Part shown: in pieces, positions 9,229 to 15,328 of the stretch
Numbering within the stretch: the first letter of the stretch is position 1
Layout of the letters: every line of letters starts with the position of its first letter
Assembly (NCBI GenBank): GCA_017398685.1
Contig: JAFQFH010000017.1
Location: forward strand, 1-51,749
DNA length: 51,749 nt
Direction: 5' to 3'
Source of the DNA: Oscillospiraceae bacterium
Lineage (GTDB): Bacteria > Bacillota > Clostridia > Oscillospirales > Oscillospiraceae
The notes under the pieces: generated by a model
What the model was told of the DNA's origin: nothing
The model's database searches: none
The model's input: the letters and a program-made list of their open reading frames with translations, nothing else
Made by a program: the position numbers and the translations under genes

Positions 9229-9258
9229 ATTATAACACAAACGCAGTCTTATTGACAA
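9229..9258 (-). promoter_or_regulatory. Promoter of the cell-wall operon
   Basis: On the minus strand, TTGTCA (9253-9258), an 18-nt spacer and TATAAT (9229-9234). It is the only good promoter upstream of the FHA-RodA gene. Its -35 overlaps the -35 of the divergent promoter. Confidence 0.75.
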
Positions 9259-9280
9259 CAGGCCGCTCCTAAACTAAAAT
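9252..9280 (+). promoter_or_regulatory. Promoter of the Gx/HepS-I gene
   Basis: TTGACA (9252-9257), a 17-nt spacer and TAAAAT (9275-9280), 43 nt before the start at 9323. The -35 shares five bases with the opposite-strand -35, so the two polymerases should exclude each other. Confidence 0.8.
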
Positions 9281-9322
9281 AATGTCAGAATATTTTACAT
9301 ATCACTGAAGGGAGCGGCAGCT

Positions 9323-9835
9323 ATGCCCAAAACAAGAAAGCTTGCGCTTATGGCGCTTTTGAGCACCATAGCTCTTATCATATTTGTCGTGGAGGCGCAG
9401 ATACCGGCTCCCGTGCCTGTGCCCGGCGTGAAGCTGGGCCTTGCCAATATAATCACCCTTGTGGCCATGGTCATCCTTGGCCGGAAGGAGGCAGGCGCCG
9501 TGCTCTTTGTGCGCATTTTCCTGGGCAGTCTTTTTGCAGGCAGCCCCTCCACTCTCATCTACAGCGCCGCTGGCGGCCTTACCGCCTATCTTGTGATGTG
9601 CCTTCTTATCTCTGCCATGAAGGATGAGCGGCTCTGGCTTTTGTCCGCCCTTTCCGCCATCGGTCACAACGCCGGGCAGCTTGGTGCCTGCGCTCTCATT
9701 CTGAAAACTCCGTCCATCTTCGTCTATGCCCCGGTGCTGGCAATTTCCGGCGTGATAACCGGCGTATTCACCGGCCTTGCTGCCATGTATCTTATACGGG
9801 CATTGAGAAAAATGAGATTTGACTATTTCAGATAA
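9323..9835 (+). CDS. Gx transporter family / heptaprenyl diphosphate synthase component I-like membrane protein
   Basis: A 170-residue, very hydrophobic protein with about five membrane helices. The motif region PVPGVKLGLANIITL, the segment RIFLGSLFAG and the later HNAGQL are typical of the Hpre_diP_synt_I (Gx transporter) family. Some members are annotated as subunit I of heptaprenyl diphosphate synthase; others resemble small ECF-type S-components. No prenyl transferase partner gene is next to it, so a transporter-like role is as likely as quinone or prenyl synthesis. The start is preceded by GAAGGGAG. It is alone behind its own promoter; the next gene has a separate promoter. Confidence 0.8.
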   Translation: MPKTRKLALMALLSTIALIIFVVEAQIPAPVPVPGVKLGLANIITLVAMVILGRKEAGAVLFVRIFLGSLFAGSPSTLIYSAAGGLTAYLVMCLLISAMKDERLWLLSALSAIGHNAGQLGACALILKTPSIFVYAPVLAISGVITGVFTGLAAMYLIRALRKMRFDYFR

Positions 9836-9846
9836 TGGGGTATAAT
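9819..9846 (+). promoter_or_regulatory. Promoter of the Mrp-NifX-like pair
   Basis: TTGACT (9819-9824), a 16-nt spacer and a perfect TATAAT (9841-9846). The -35 lies in the last codons of the preceding gene and the start at 9892 is 45 nt downstream. Confidence 0.65.
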
Positions 9847-9891
9847 ATAGCTATCATATAAATATTTATAGTAGAAAGGTCCATGTAAAAA

Positions 9892-10722
9892 ATGAGCGAA
9901 TGCAGTCATGATTGTTCAAGCTGCTCTGAAAACTGCTCCCAGCGCAGTAAAGAGAGCTTTTTAAAGCCCCTGCACGAGGGCTCTTCCGTAAAAAAGGTCA
10001 TTGCCGTAGTCTCCGGCAAGGGCGGCGTGGGCAAGTCCCTTGTTACAAGCCTTATGGCCTCCGAGATGCAGCGCCGCGGCTATAGCTGCGCCGTTCTGGA
10101 TGCGGATATTACCGGCCCCTCCATCCCCAAATCCTTCGGCATCCATGAGCATGCCACCGCCAGTGCCGACTGTATGTTCCCCGTCAGCACCCACACCGGC
10201 ATGCAGATCATGTCCATAAACCTCATCCTTGAGGAAGAAACTGCTCCCGTGGTCTGGCGCGGCCCCGTCATCGCCGGTGCTGTCACCCAGTTCTGGACGG
10301 ACGTTCTCTGGCAGGATGTGGACTATATGTTTGTGGATATGCCTCCCGGAACCGGTGACGTGCCTCTCACCGTGTTCCAGTCCCTGCCCGTTGACGGTAT
10401 CGTCATCGTCACCACTCCTCAGGACCTTGTCAGCATGATCGTTGCCAAGGCCGTAAAAATGGCGGAGATGATGAATGTTCCCGTTCTGGGCATCGTTGAA
10501 AATATGTCCTACTTCAAGTGCCACGACTGCGGAAAAGAGCACGCCATCTTCGGTGAGAGCAAGGTGGAAAAGGTGGCAGGCGAGTTTGAGATAGAAAACT
10601 TTGTCCGTCTGCCTATCGACCCGGTGGTTACTGCCATGGTTGATGCAGGCGAGGTGGAATCTGTCAGCGGCGAGCATATCGCACCCATGGCAGACGTTAT
10701 AGAAAAGGAGCTTAAAATATGA
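9892..10722 (+). CDS. Mrp/NBP35-family P-loop ATPase (Fe-S carrier)
   Basis: A 276-residue cytosolic ATPase of the Mrp/ApbC/NBP35 group, proteins that carry or assemble Fe-S clusters. The N-terminus has a Cys-rich stretch (CSHDCSSCSENC, residues ~4-15) like the N-terminal cluster region of NBP35-type members. Then come the deviant Walker A SGKGGVGKS (~41-49), the DADITGPSIP switch, VDMPPGTGD, and ENMSYFKCHDCG with the CxxC that bridges clusters in the dimer. The start at 9892 has an AAAGG site. It overlaps the next gene by four bases (ATGA). Pairing of an Mrp ATPase with a NifX-like protein is common in anaerobes and suggests a shared metal-cluster maturation job; the client protein is unknown. 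Confidence 0.9.
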   Translation: MSECSHDCSSCSENCSQRSKESFLKPLHEGSSVKKVIAVVSGKGGVGKSLVTSLMASEMQRRGYSCAVLDADITGPSIPKSFGIHEHATASADCMFPVSTHTGMQIMSINLILEEETAPVVWRGPVIAGAVTQFWTDVLWQDVDYMFVDMPPGTGDVPLTVFQSLPVDGIVIVTTPQDLVSMIVAKAVKMAEMMNVPVLGIVENMSYFKCHDCGKEHAIFGESKVEKVAGEFEIENFVRLPIDPVVTAMVDAGEVESVSGEHIAPMADVIEKELKI

Positions 10723-11150
10723 AAATAGCAATTTCTTACAAGGACGGTCAGATTTTTGAGCATTTCGGCCACGCCGAGGTTTTTGCCATCTATGAGTACA
10801 GTGAGGATAAGCCCGAAGAAATGACCAAGATGCTGCTTGAATGCGGCGACAGGCACGGCCACAAGGCTATGGCCGACCTGATGAAGGAAAACGGCGTTGA
10901 GATTGTCATGTCCGGTCACATGGGCACTGAGGCAAAAAATCAGCTTCTGGCCTACGGCATCATTCCCGTGGCAGGCTACTGCGGCGATGCCGACACCGCA
11001 GCAGACATGCTTGTAAGCGGCACTCTCCCCGTTATCGACGAGAGCGCCGGTGCCTGCTCCGGTGGCTGCGGCGGCTGCGGCGGTGGCTGCGGCAGTTGTG
11101 GTGACGAGGGCGAAGAAGGCGGCTGCTCCTGCGGCTGCGGCTGCCACTGA
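10719..11150 (+). CDS. NifB/NifX-domain (dinitrogenase iron-molybdenum cofactor-like) protein
   Basis: A 143-residue protein. Residues 1-~105 form a NifX/NifB-type fold: MKIAISYKDGQIFEHFGHAEVFAIYE, the MSGHMGTEAKNQL loop, and a GDADTAADMLVSG segment. The C-terminal ~30 residues are an extreme Gly/Cys tail (GGCGGCGGGCGSCG and a CSCGCGCH end), probably metal- or Fe-S-binding. No nitrogenase genes are here, and such proteins occur in many non-fixing anaerobes next to Mrp ATPases, as here. It shares a 4-nt overlap with that gene and ends at a strong terminator. Domain call firm, role inferred. Confidence 0.88.
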   Translation: MKIAISYKDGQIFEHFGHAEVFAIYEYSEDKPEEMTKMLLECGDRHGHKAMADLMKENGVEIVMSGHMGTEAKNQLLAYGIIPVAGYCGDADTAADMLVSGTLPVIDESAGACSGGCGGCGGGCGSCGDEGEEGGCSCGCGCH

Positions 11151-11162
11151 TATAAGATATAA

Positions 11163-11194
11163 AAAAAGTACCGATACAAGTCGGTACTTTTTTT
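11163..11194. terminator. Bidirectional terminator
   Basis: A stem with core GTACCGA / TCGGTAC and flanking A/T tracts that extend it (11163-11174 and 11181-11192), 6-nt loop, seven T after it on the plus strand and seven A before it. It serves the converging genes ending at 11150 and 11194. Confidence 0.9.
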
Positions 11195-11397
11195 CATATA
11201 TCCAGTTCTATATGCTCATCCAGTTTTTCAGGTACGTATTTCCCGTTTTTCTTTCTTTGGCGCACACATTCGGTCAAAAGATACTCTATCTGCCCGTTGA
11301 CTGAGCGAAAATCGTCCTCCGCCCATGCGGCAATGGCATTATAGAGGCTGGCGGACAGTCTCAGAGGTATCTGCTTTTTCTCCTTGTTATCTGCCAT
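11194..11397 (-). CDS. Ribbon-helix-helix (Arc-like) DNA-binding protein
   Basis: A 67-residue protein with an Arc/MetJ-type ribbon-helix-helix pattern: a short strand [10 protein letters not shown] (residues ~10-19), helix [11 protein letters not shown], a turn around SVNG and helix [16 protein letters not shown]. The tail is charged. Such proteins are dimeric repressors that insert a beta-strand in the major groove. It is second in a two-gene operon; its start overlaps the stop of the SPFH gene by one base. The promoter of that operon carries two TGATATCA palindromes, a plausible autoregulatory target. No toxin partner is recognisable. Fold call is good; target is inferred. Confidence 0.75.
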   Translation of the reverse strand: MADNKEKKQIPLRLSASLYNAIAAWAEDDFRSVNGQIEYLLTECVRQRKKNGKYVPEKLDEHIELDI

Positions 11398-12401
11398 CAG
11401 TACAGACTTCCTGAATTTACCACGGGCTGAGCGTCATGATTTCCGCAGAGAACTACCAGCAGGTTTGACACCATAGCGGCCTTGCGCTCATCATCCAGCT
11501 CCACCATTTTGCTTTCATTGAGCCGTTCAAGAGCCATTTCAACCATACCGACTGCCCCGTCAACTATCATCTTTCTCGCGTCGATAATAGCGGAGGCCTG
11601 CTGACGCTGGAGCATAACGGCGGCAATTTCGGGGGCGTAGGCCAGATAGGTTATCCTCGCTTCCAGCACCTCAAGCCCCGCGGCATCCACCTTGGACTGT
11701 ATCTCGTCCTTTATCCGCTGTGCCACCACTTCGCTGGAGCCGCGCAGTGAACCCTCATCAGCCACACCGTCGCCGGTGGTGTCCACATTGGGGGCCACGT
11801 CGTAGGGGTAGAGCCGCACGATATTTCTCAGTGCGCTGTCACACTGGAGGGAGAGATATTCCTTGTAGTTGTCCACTTCAAAAACCGCCTTGGCTGTGTC
11901 CACCACACGCCAGATAACGGCAATGCCTATCTCCACCGGGTTACCCAGGCAGTCGTTTATCTTCTGGCGGCTGTTGCTGAGTGTCATTGCCTTGAGGGAG
12001 ATTTTCTTGGAAGCAATCTCCACCTGTGCGCCCTGTCCATTTGCCAGAACAGCCAGAGGCTTTGTGCCGTTGTCCACATCGCCGCTCTGGTTGAGCTTGG
12101 TCTTGGCGGCAGGATTGACCGCAGTGCAGAAGGGATTTACAAAGTAAAAGCCGTTATCCTTCAAAGTGCCTATGTACTTGCCGAAAAGGGTCAGCACCAG
12201 AGCCTCCTGAGGGCCTACAACTTTAAGCCCGCAAAAGGGGATCCAGCCTATAACAAGGTAGATAATGCAAAGTACTATAGGAATGATGTACTCGTAGGTG
12301 GCAAAGAAAATCAAAGCCAGTATGGCAAGGGCGTAGAGAGCTATGGTCAGCAGCAAAACCACCATGCCGTTTTTCTTTTTGTTCAGCACTATTTCTTTCA
12401 T
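11397..12401 (-). CDS. SPFH/Band 7 domain membrane protein
   Basis: A 334-residue protein with two N-terminal membrane helices (~residues 14-55) followed by an SPFH/prohibitin-homology domain. Visible features are [30 protein letters not shown], a long beta-rich middle, the [37 protein letters not shown] segment typical of the stomatin-type helix start, and a short C-terminal coil. These proteins form membrane-bound oligomers linked to microdomains, often of unknown function. The GTG three codons upstream is part of the AAGGAG site, so the ATG at 12401 is preferred. It is the first gene of an operon with the small ribbon-helix-helix protein. Confidence 0.88.
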   Translation of the reverse strand: MKEIVLNKKKNGMVVLLLTIALYALAILALIFFATYEYIIPIVLCIIYLVIGWIPFCGLKVVGPQEALVLTLFGKYIGTLKDNGFYFVNPFCTAVNPAAKTKLNQSGDVDNGTKPLAVLANGQGAQVEIASKKISLKAMTLSNSRQKINDCLGNPVEIGIAVIWRVVDTAKAVFEVDNYKEYLSLQCDSALRNIVRLYPYDVAPNVDTTGDGVADEGSLRGSSEVVAQRIKDEIQSKVDAAGLEVLEARITYLAYAPEIAAVMLQRQQASAIIDARKMIVDGAVGMVEMALERLNESKMVELDDERKAAMVSNLLVVLCGNHDAQPVVNSGSLY

Positions 12402-12422
12402 TTTGCTCACTCCTTATCGTTA

Positions 12423-12461
12423 TGATATCAAAATGATATCACAAGAGCGGTCGGCTGTCAA
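12423..12461 (-). promoter_or_regulatory. Promoter with tandem TGATATCA operators
   Basis: On the minus strand TTGACA (12456-12461), a 17-nt spacer and TATCAT (12433-12438). Two perfect 8-bp palindromes TGATATCA lie at 12423-12430 and 12434-12441, 11 bp apart centre to centre (about one helical turn), covering the -10. A repressor dimer pair bound on one face is a natural reading; the RHH protein of the same operon is the candidate. Confidence 0.75.
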
Positions 12462-12463
12462 TA

Positions 12464-12490
12464 TAAAAAGCTCCCTGAATTATCAGGGAG
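12464..12490 (-). terminator. Terminator of the metal-resistance operon
   Basis: An 8-bp stem (12471-12478 and 12483-12490) with a 4-nt loop, followed on the minus strand by CTTTTTAT. It lies just after the ArsR stop. Confidence 0.8.
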
Positions 12491-12496
12491 TTTCAC

Positions 12497-12865
12497 TTAT
12501 TCCAGTATATGCTCCATGCCCTGCTCCACAATGCTTCTCACGTGCTCATCGGCAAGGGAGTAAAACACCGAGCGGCCCTTTTTCTCACTTTTCACCAGCT
12601 TGCTCTGCTTGAGAATTTTAAGCTGATGGGAGATGGCGGACACTGTCATGTTCAGCGCCTCCGCCAGATCGCACACGCAGACCTCCGCCTCGAAAAGTAC
12701 AAAAAGTATCCTCATTCTGGTGGAGTCGCCAAATACCTTGAAAAGCTCCGCCAGATCGTAAAGCTGCTCCTCCGGGGGCAGCTTTTCGCGCACTATGCTC
12801 AAAAGCTCCTCGTGTATCTCCCGGCTTTCGCAGCAGTCGATATTGTCTTTTGTCATAAAAGTCAC
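12497..12865 (-). CDS. ArsR/SmtB-family metal-responsive repressor (Zn/Cd type)
   Basis: A 122-residue winged-helix repressor. The metal sites are readable. The alpha-5 zinc site Asp106-x-His108, ten residues, His119, two residues, Glu122 fits the CzrA/SmtB pattern exactly. The EVCVCDLAE segment (Cys63, Cys65) with an N-terminal Cys pair (Cys11-Cys12) fits the CadC-type alpha-3N thiolate site. So it could sense Zn and soft metals such as Cd or Pb. It follows the P-type ATPase with a one-base gap and is the last gene of the operon, hence autoregulated through the operator at 14979-15000. A start four residues in (MTKDN) is possible. Confidence 0.92.
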   Translation of the reverse strand: MTFMTKDNIDCCESREIHEELLSIVREKLPPEEQLYDLAELFKVFGDSTRMRILFVLFEAEVCVCDLAEALNMTVSAISHQLKILKQSKLVKSEKKGRSVFYSLADEHVRSIVEQGMEHILE

Positions 12866-12866
12866 C

Positions 12867-14732
12867 TCAGATATTTTTCACGTTCAGCATCCTTATGGCG
12901 TTGAGCACAGCCAGCACCATAACACCCACATCGGCAAAGATTGCAAACCACATGTTGCTCAATCCCAGCGCGGTCAGAACAAGGAATAAAAGCTTTATCC
13001 CTATGGCGAAAACTATGTTTTCATACACAATTCTCATGCATTTTTTTGAAATAGCCACTGCTTTTGCAATTTTCCCCGGCTCATCGTCCATCAGCACCAC
13101 ATCCGCGGCCTCAATTGCCGCGTCAGAGCCAAGCGCGCCCATGGCAATACCGATATCCGCCCGGGAGAGCACAGGCGCGTCGTTTATCCCGTCTCCCACA
13201 AAGGCCAGCGCCTGAGCTTTCGGCATGGATGATAAAAGCTCCTCCACCTTTGTCACCTTGTCCTCCGGCAGAAGCCTTGCATATACCTTACTTATCCCAA
13301 GCTCCTTTGCCGTATACTGCGCCGCATTCTCATTGTCACCGGTTAACATAACCAGATCGTGTATACCCATGGAGCGAAGCTTTTCAAGAGCGGGTGCAGC
13401 GCCGTCCTTCGGCGTGTCGGCGAGGACTATCTGCCCCAGGTATTCACTATCCCGGCAGACGTGCACGGCAGTTCCAATCCCGTTATCCTCCGGGCATGAA
13501 ACACCAAGGGCCTCCATAAGCCGCCGGTTGCCAACTGCCACCGTCCTGCCATCTATACAGGCTTTCACACCAAAGCCGCCCAGCTCTTCAATGTTTTCAA
13601 TACGGGCAGGCTCCGGCTTTTTGCCGCTGGCGCTCACTATGCTGCGGGCAATGGGGTGGGTTGAGTTGCATTCCACATGGGCGGCAAGGCTCAAAAGCTG
13701 GTCTTTGGAAATGCTTTTGGCAATAACATTCTTCACGCTGAAGCTGCCCTTTGTGAGTGTGCCGGTCTTATCAAATACGATGCACTTTACTTTTGATAAC
13801 TGCTCAAGATAGTTTGAGCCCTTTATCAGTATACCCTCGCTGCCGGCACCGCCCAGCCCCGCGAAAAAGCTCAGGGGTACACTTATCACAAGGGCGCAGG
13901 GACAGCTTATTACAAGAAAGCTCAAGGCCCTGTATATCCAGTCTCCCCAATTGGGGGCGTTTCCAAAACCGATGCTCACCACAGGCGGCAGCACCGCCAG
14001 AGCGAGGGCGGATATGCACACCACCGGCGTATAGTACCTTGCAAAGCGGGAGATAAAGCTCTCGCTTTTGCTTTTCCTCTCTCCGGCATTTTCCACCAGT
14101 TCCAGTATTCTGGCAACGGTGGAGTCCTCATAGCGTTTGACCGTGCGCACTTTCAAAAGCCCGTGGAGATTTACGCTGCCGCTGAGGACGCTGTCACCGA
14201 CGCTCACATCTCGCGGCAAGCTTTCGCCGGTAAGGGCTGAACAGTCAAGGCTGCTTTCACCCTCGGTCACTGTGCCGTCAATGGGCAGCCGCTCTCCTGG
14301 CAGTACCACGATGATACTGCCGGGGCTGACATCATTCGGATCAATTTTGATAAGCTGTCCGTCTTCGCTTTCAATATTGGCATGCTCCGGCCTTATGTCC
14401 ATGAGAGTGGCAATGCTTCTTCGGCTTTTGCCCACGGCAATGCCTTCAAAAAGCTCGCCCATCTGGAAAAAGAGCATGACCGCCACGGCCTCTGTAAATT
14501 CACCCAGCAGCAACGCACCCACGGTAGCCGCCGCCATGAGAAAGCTCTCATCAAATATCTGCCGGTTTACGATGCCGCGAAAAGCTTTTCTCAGTATGTC
14601 ATAGCCGATAACTATGTAGGCGGCAAGCTGCACCACAGCCCTGAATATGCCCTGAGGAATAAAAAACGCCCCAATAAGCAGCGCAGCGGCGGCAATTATT
14701 CTGTAAAATACTTTTTTCTGCTTTCTGTTCAT
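12867..14732 (-). CDS. cadA: Heavy-metal P1B-type ATPase (Zn/Cd/Pb exporter)
   Basis: A 621-residue polytopic ATPase. It shows the actuator TGES motif (SALTGES, ~167-171), the membrane CPC at 277-279 (SCPCAL) that defines Zn/Cd/Pb (P1B-2) pumps, the phosphorylation motif DKTGTLTKG (Asp321), the SEHP-loop equivalent THPIA, and the hinge GDGINDAPVL near residue 520. It has no N-terminal HMA domain; that domain is encoded by the separate gene just upstream, which ends one base before this start. ZntA/CadA enzymes export divalent soft metals at the cost of ATP. The adjacent CzrA/CadC-like sensor supports Zn/Cd. There is no Cu-type CPC partner set. Assignment is firm; exact metal is inferred. Confidence 0.93.
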   Translation of the reverse strand: MNRKQKKVFYRIIAAAALLIGAFFIPQGIFRAVVQLAAYIVIGYDILRKAFRGIVNRQIFDESFLMAAATVGALLLGEFTEAVAVMLFFQMGELFEGIAVGKSRRSIATLMDIRPEHANIESEDGQLIKIDPNDVSPGSIIVVLPGERLPIDGTVTEGESSLDCSALTGESLPRDVSVGDSVLSGSVNLHGLLKVRTVKRYEDSTVARILELVENAGERKSKSESFISRFARYYTPVVCISALALAVLPPVVSIGFGNAPNWGDWIYRALSFLVISCPCALVISVPLSFFAGLGGAGSEGILIKGSNYLEQLSKVKCIVFDKTGTLTKGSFSVKNVIAKSISKDQLLSLAAHVECNSTHPIARSIVSASGKKPEPARIENIEELGGFGVKACIDGRTVAVGNRRLMEALGVSCPEDNGIGTAVHVCRDSEYLGQIVLADTPKDGAAPALEKLRSMGIHDLVMLTGDNENAAQYTAKELGISKVYARLLPEDKVTKVEELLSSMPKAQALAFVGDGINDAPVLSRADIGIAMGALGSDAAIEAADVVLMDDEPGKIAKAVAISKKCMRIVYENIVFAIGIKLLFLVLTALGLSNMWFAIFADVGVMVLAVLNAIRMLNVKNI

Positions 14733-14951
14733 TCAGTAGTATATCTCGCAGTCCGGCTCTATCTTGCGGCACTTTTTCAGTATCTCGCCCATAACCTTCT
14801 TCACGTCCGCACCCTCTGCAAACTCCACGCTCATATTCAGCGCCATGTAGTTTACACTTGCCGTCACCACACCTTCCACGGTGTTGGCCGCCTGCTCCAT
14901 TTTGGCGGCGCAGTTGGCGCAGTCCACGTCTATCATGTAGGTCTTTTTCAT
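14733..14951 (-). CDS. Stand-alone heavy-metal-associated (HMA) domain protein
   Basis: A 72-residue single HMA domain. The metal motif is DCANCA (residues ~9-14), the soft-metal version with a preceding Asp as found in the N-terminal domains of Zn/Cd/Pb pumps rather than the GMTC of copper proteins. The start at 14951 has a GAGGG site; a start 14 codons upstream would lie at about the transcription start and inside the operator. It is the first gene of the operon and abuts the ATPase that lacks its own HMA domain, so it probably delivers metal to the pump or acts as a detached regulatory domain. Confidence 0.88.
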   Translation of the reverse strand: MKKTYMIDVDCANCAAKMEQAANTVEGVVTASVNYMALNMSVEFAEGADVKKVMGEILKKCRKIEPDCEIYY

Positions 14952-14978
14952 ATTTTTGCCCTCATATCTTTCAATACT

Positions 14979-15034
14979 TGAACAATCATTCAAATGTTCA
15001 AACGTAGTATACTCCCAAGTTTAGCCTCTGTCAA
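14979..15034 (-). promoter_or_regulatory. Promoter and ArsR-type operator of the metal-efflux operon
   Basis: On the minus strand TTGACA (15029-15034), 17-nt spacer, TATACT (15006-15011). Just downstream lies the imperfect palindrome TGAACA ... TGTTCA (14979-15000, 22 bp), with an inner TTGAATGATTGTTCAA-like repeat, as in SmtB/CzrA/CadC operators. The operator covers the likely transcription start. Confidence 0.85.
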
Positions 15035-15110
15035 GTGCAACTATCTGACTACATAATATAATTAACTTAATACAATATACGTAATAAAATTAACGTAAAA
15101 TAATAAACAT

Positions 15111-15146
15111 AAAAAATAACCGCATCACTTGATGCGGTTATTTTTT
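15111..15146. terminator. Terminator of the dehydratase operon
   Basis: A strong stem (about 14 bp, core AACCGCATC / GATGCGGTT) with a short loop and A/T tracts on both sides, so it can work in both directions. It lies 5 nt after the stop at 15152 on the minus strand. The AT-rich stretch 15035-15110 upstream of the efflux promoter holds no visible gene. Confidence 0.9.
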
Positions 15147-15151
15147 GCTTA

Positions 15152-15319
15152 TCAGAGATGTGAGTCTCTTTTTATCTTGTCGTAGTGCTTGAGCAGGAAA
15201 GGCTCGATTGCAGCGGTGAGCTTCATGTCCAGATTGAAAAAATACACCGTGAAGGTCACAACGAAAAGAGCCAGCACCACAGCCGCAAGGCTGAGAATAA
15301 TTTTCCAAATCGCTTTCAT
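15152..15319 (-). CDS. Small single-span membrane protein
   Basis: A 55-residue protein (MKAIWKIILSLAAVVLALFV then TFTVYFFNLDMK and a basic tail ending KRDSHL). One membrane helix spans about residues 5-27; the rest is a short amphipathic tail. AAGGAGG lies 4 nt before the ATG at 15319, and the gene starts 9 nt after the stop of the dehydratase-family subunit, so it is clearly the last gene of that operon. I do not recognise a family. A role as membrane tether or small partner of the operon's enzymes is only a guess. Confidence 0.75.
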   Translation of the reverse strand: MKAIWKIILSLAAVVLALFVVTFTVYFFNLDMKLTAAIEPFLLKHYDKIKRDSHL

Positions 15320-15328
15320 ATTTCCTCC

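Noticed and set aside
10969-11150. Gly/Cys-rich GC repeats (GGCGGC runs) as a DNA repeat or CRISPR-like array
   Set aside because: They are codons of the Cys/Gly tail of the NifX-like protein, with no spacer structure. No CRISPR array is seen anywhere in the window.
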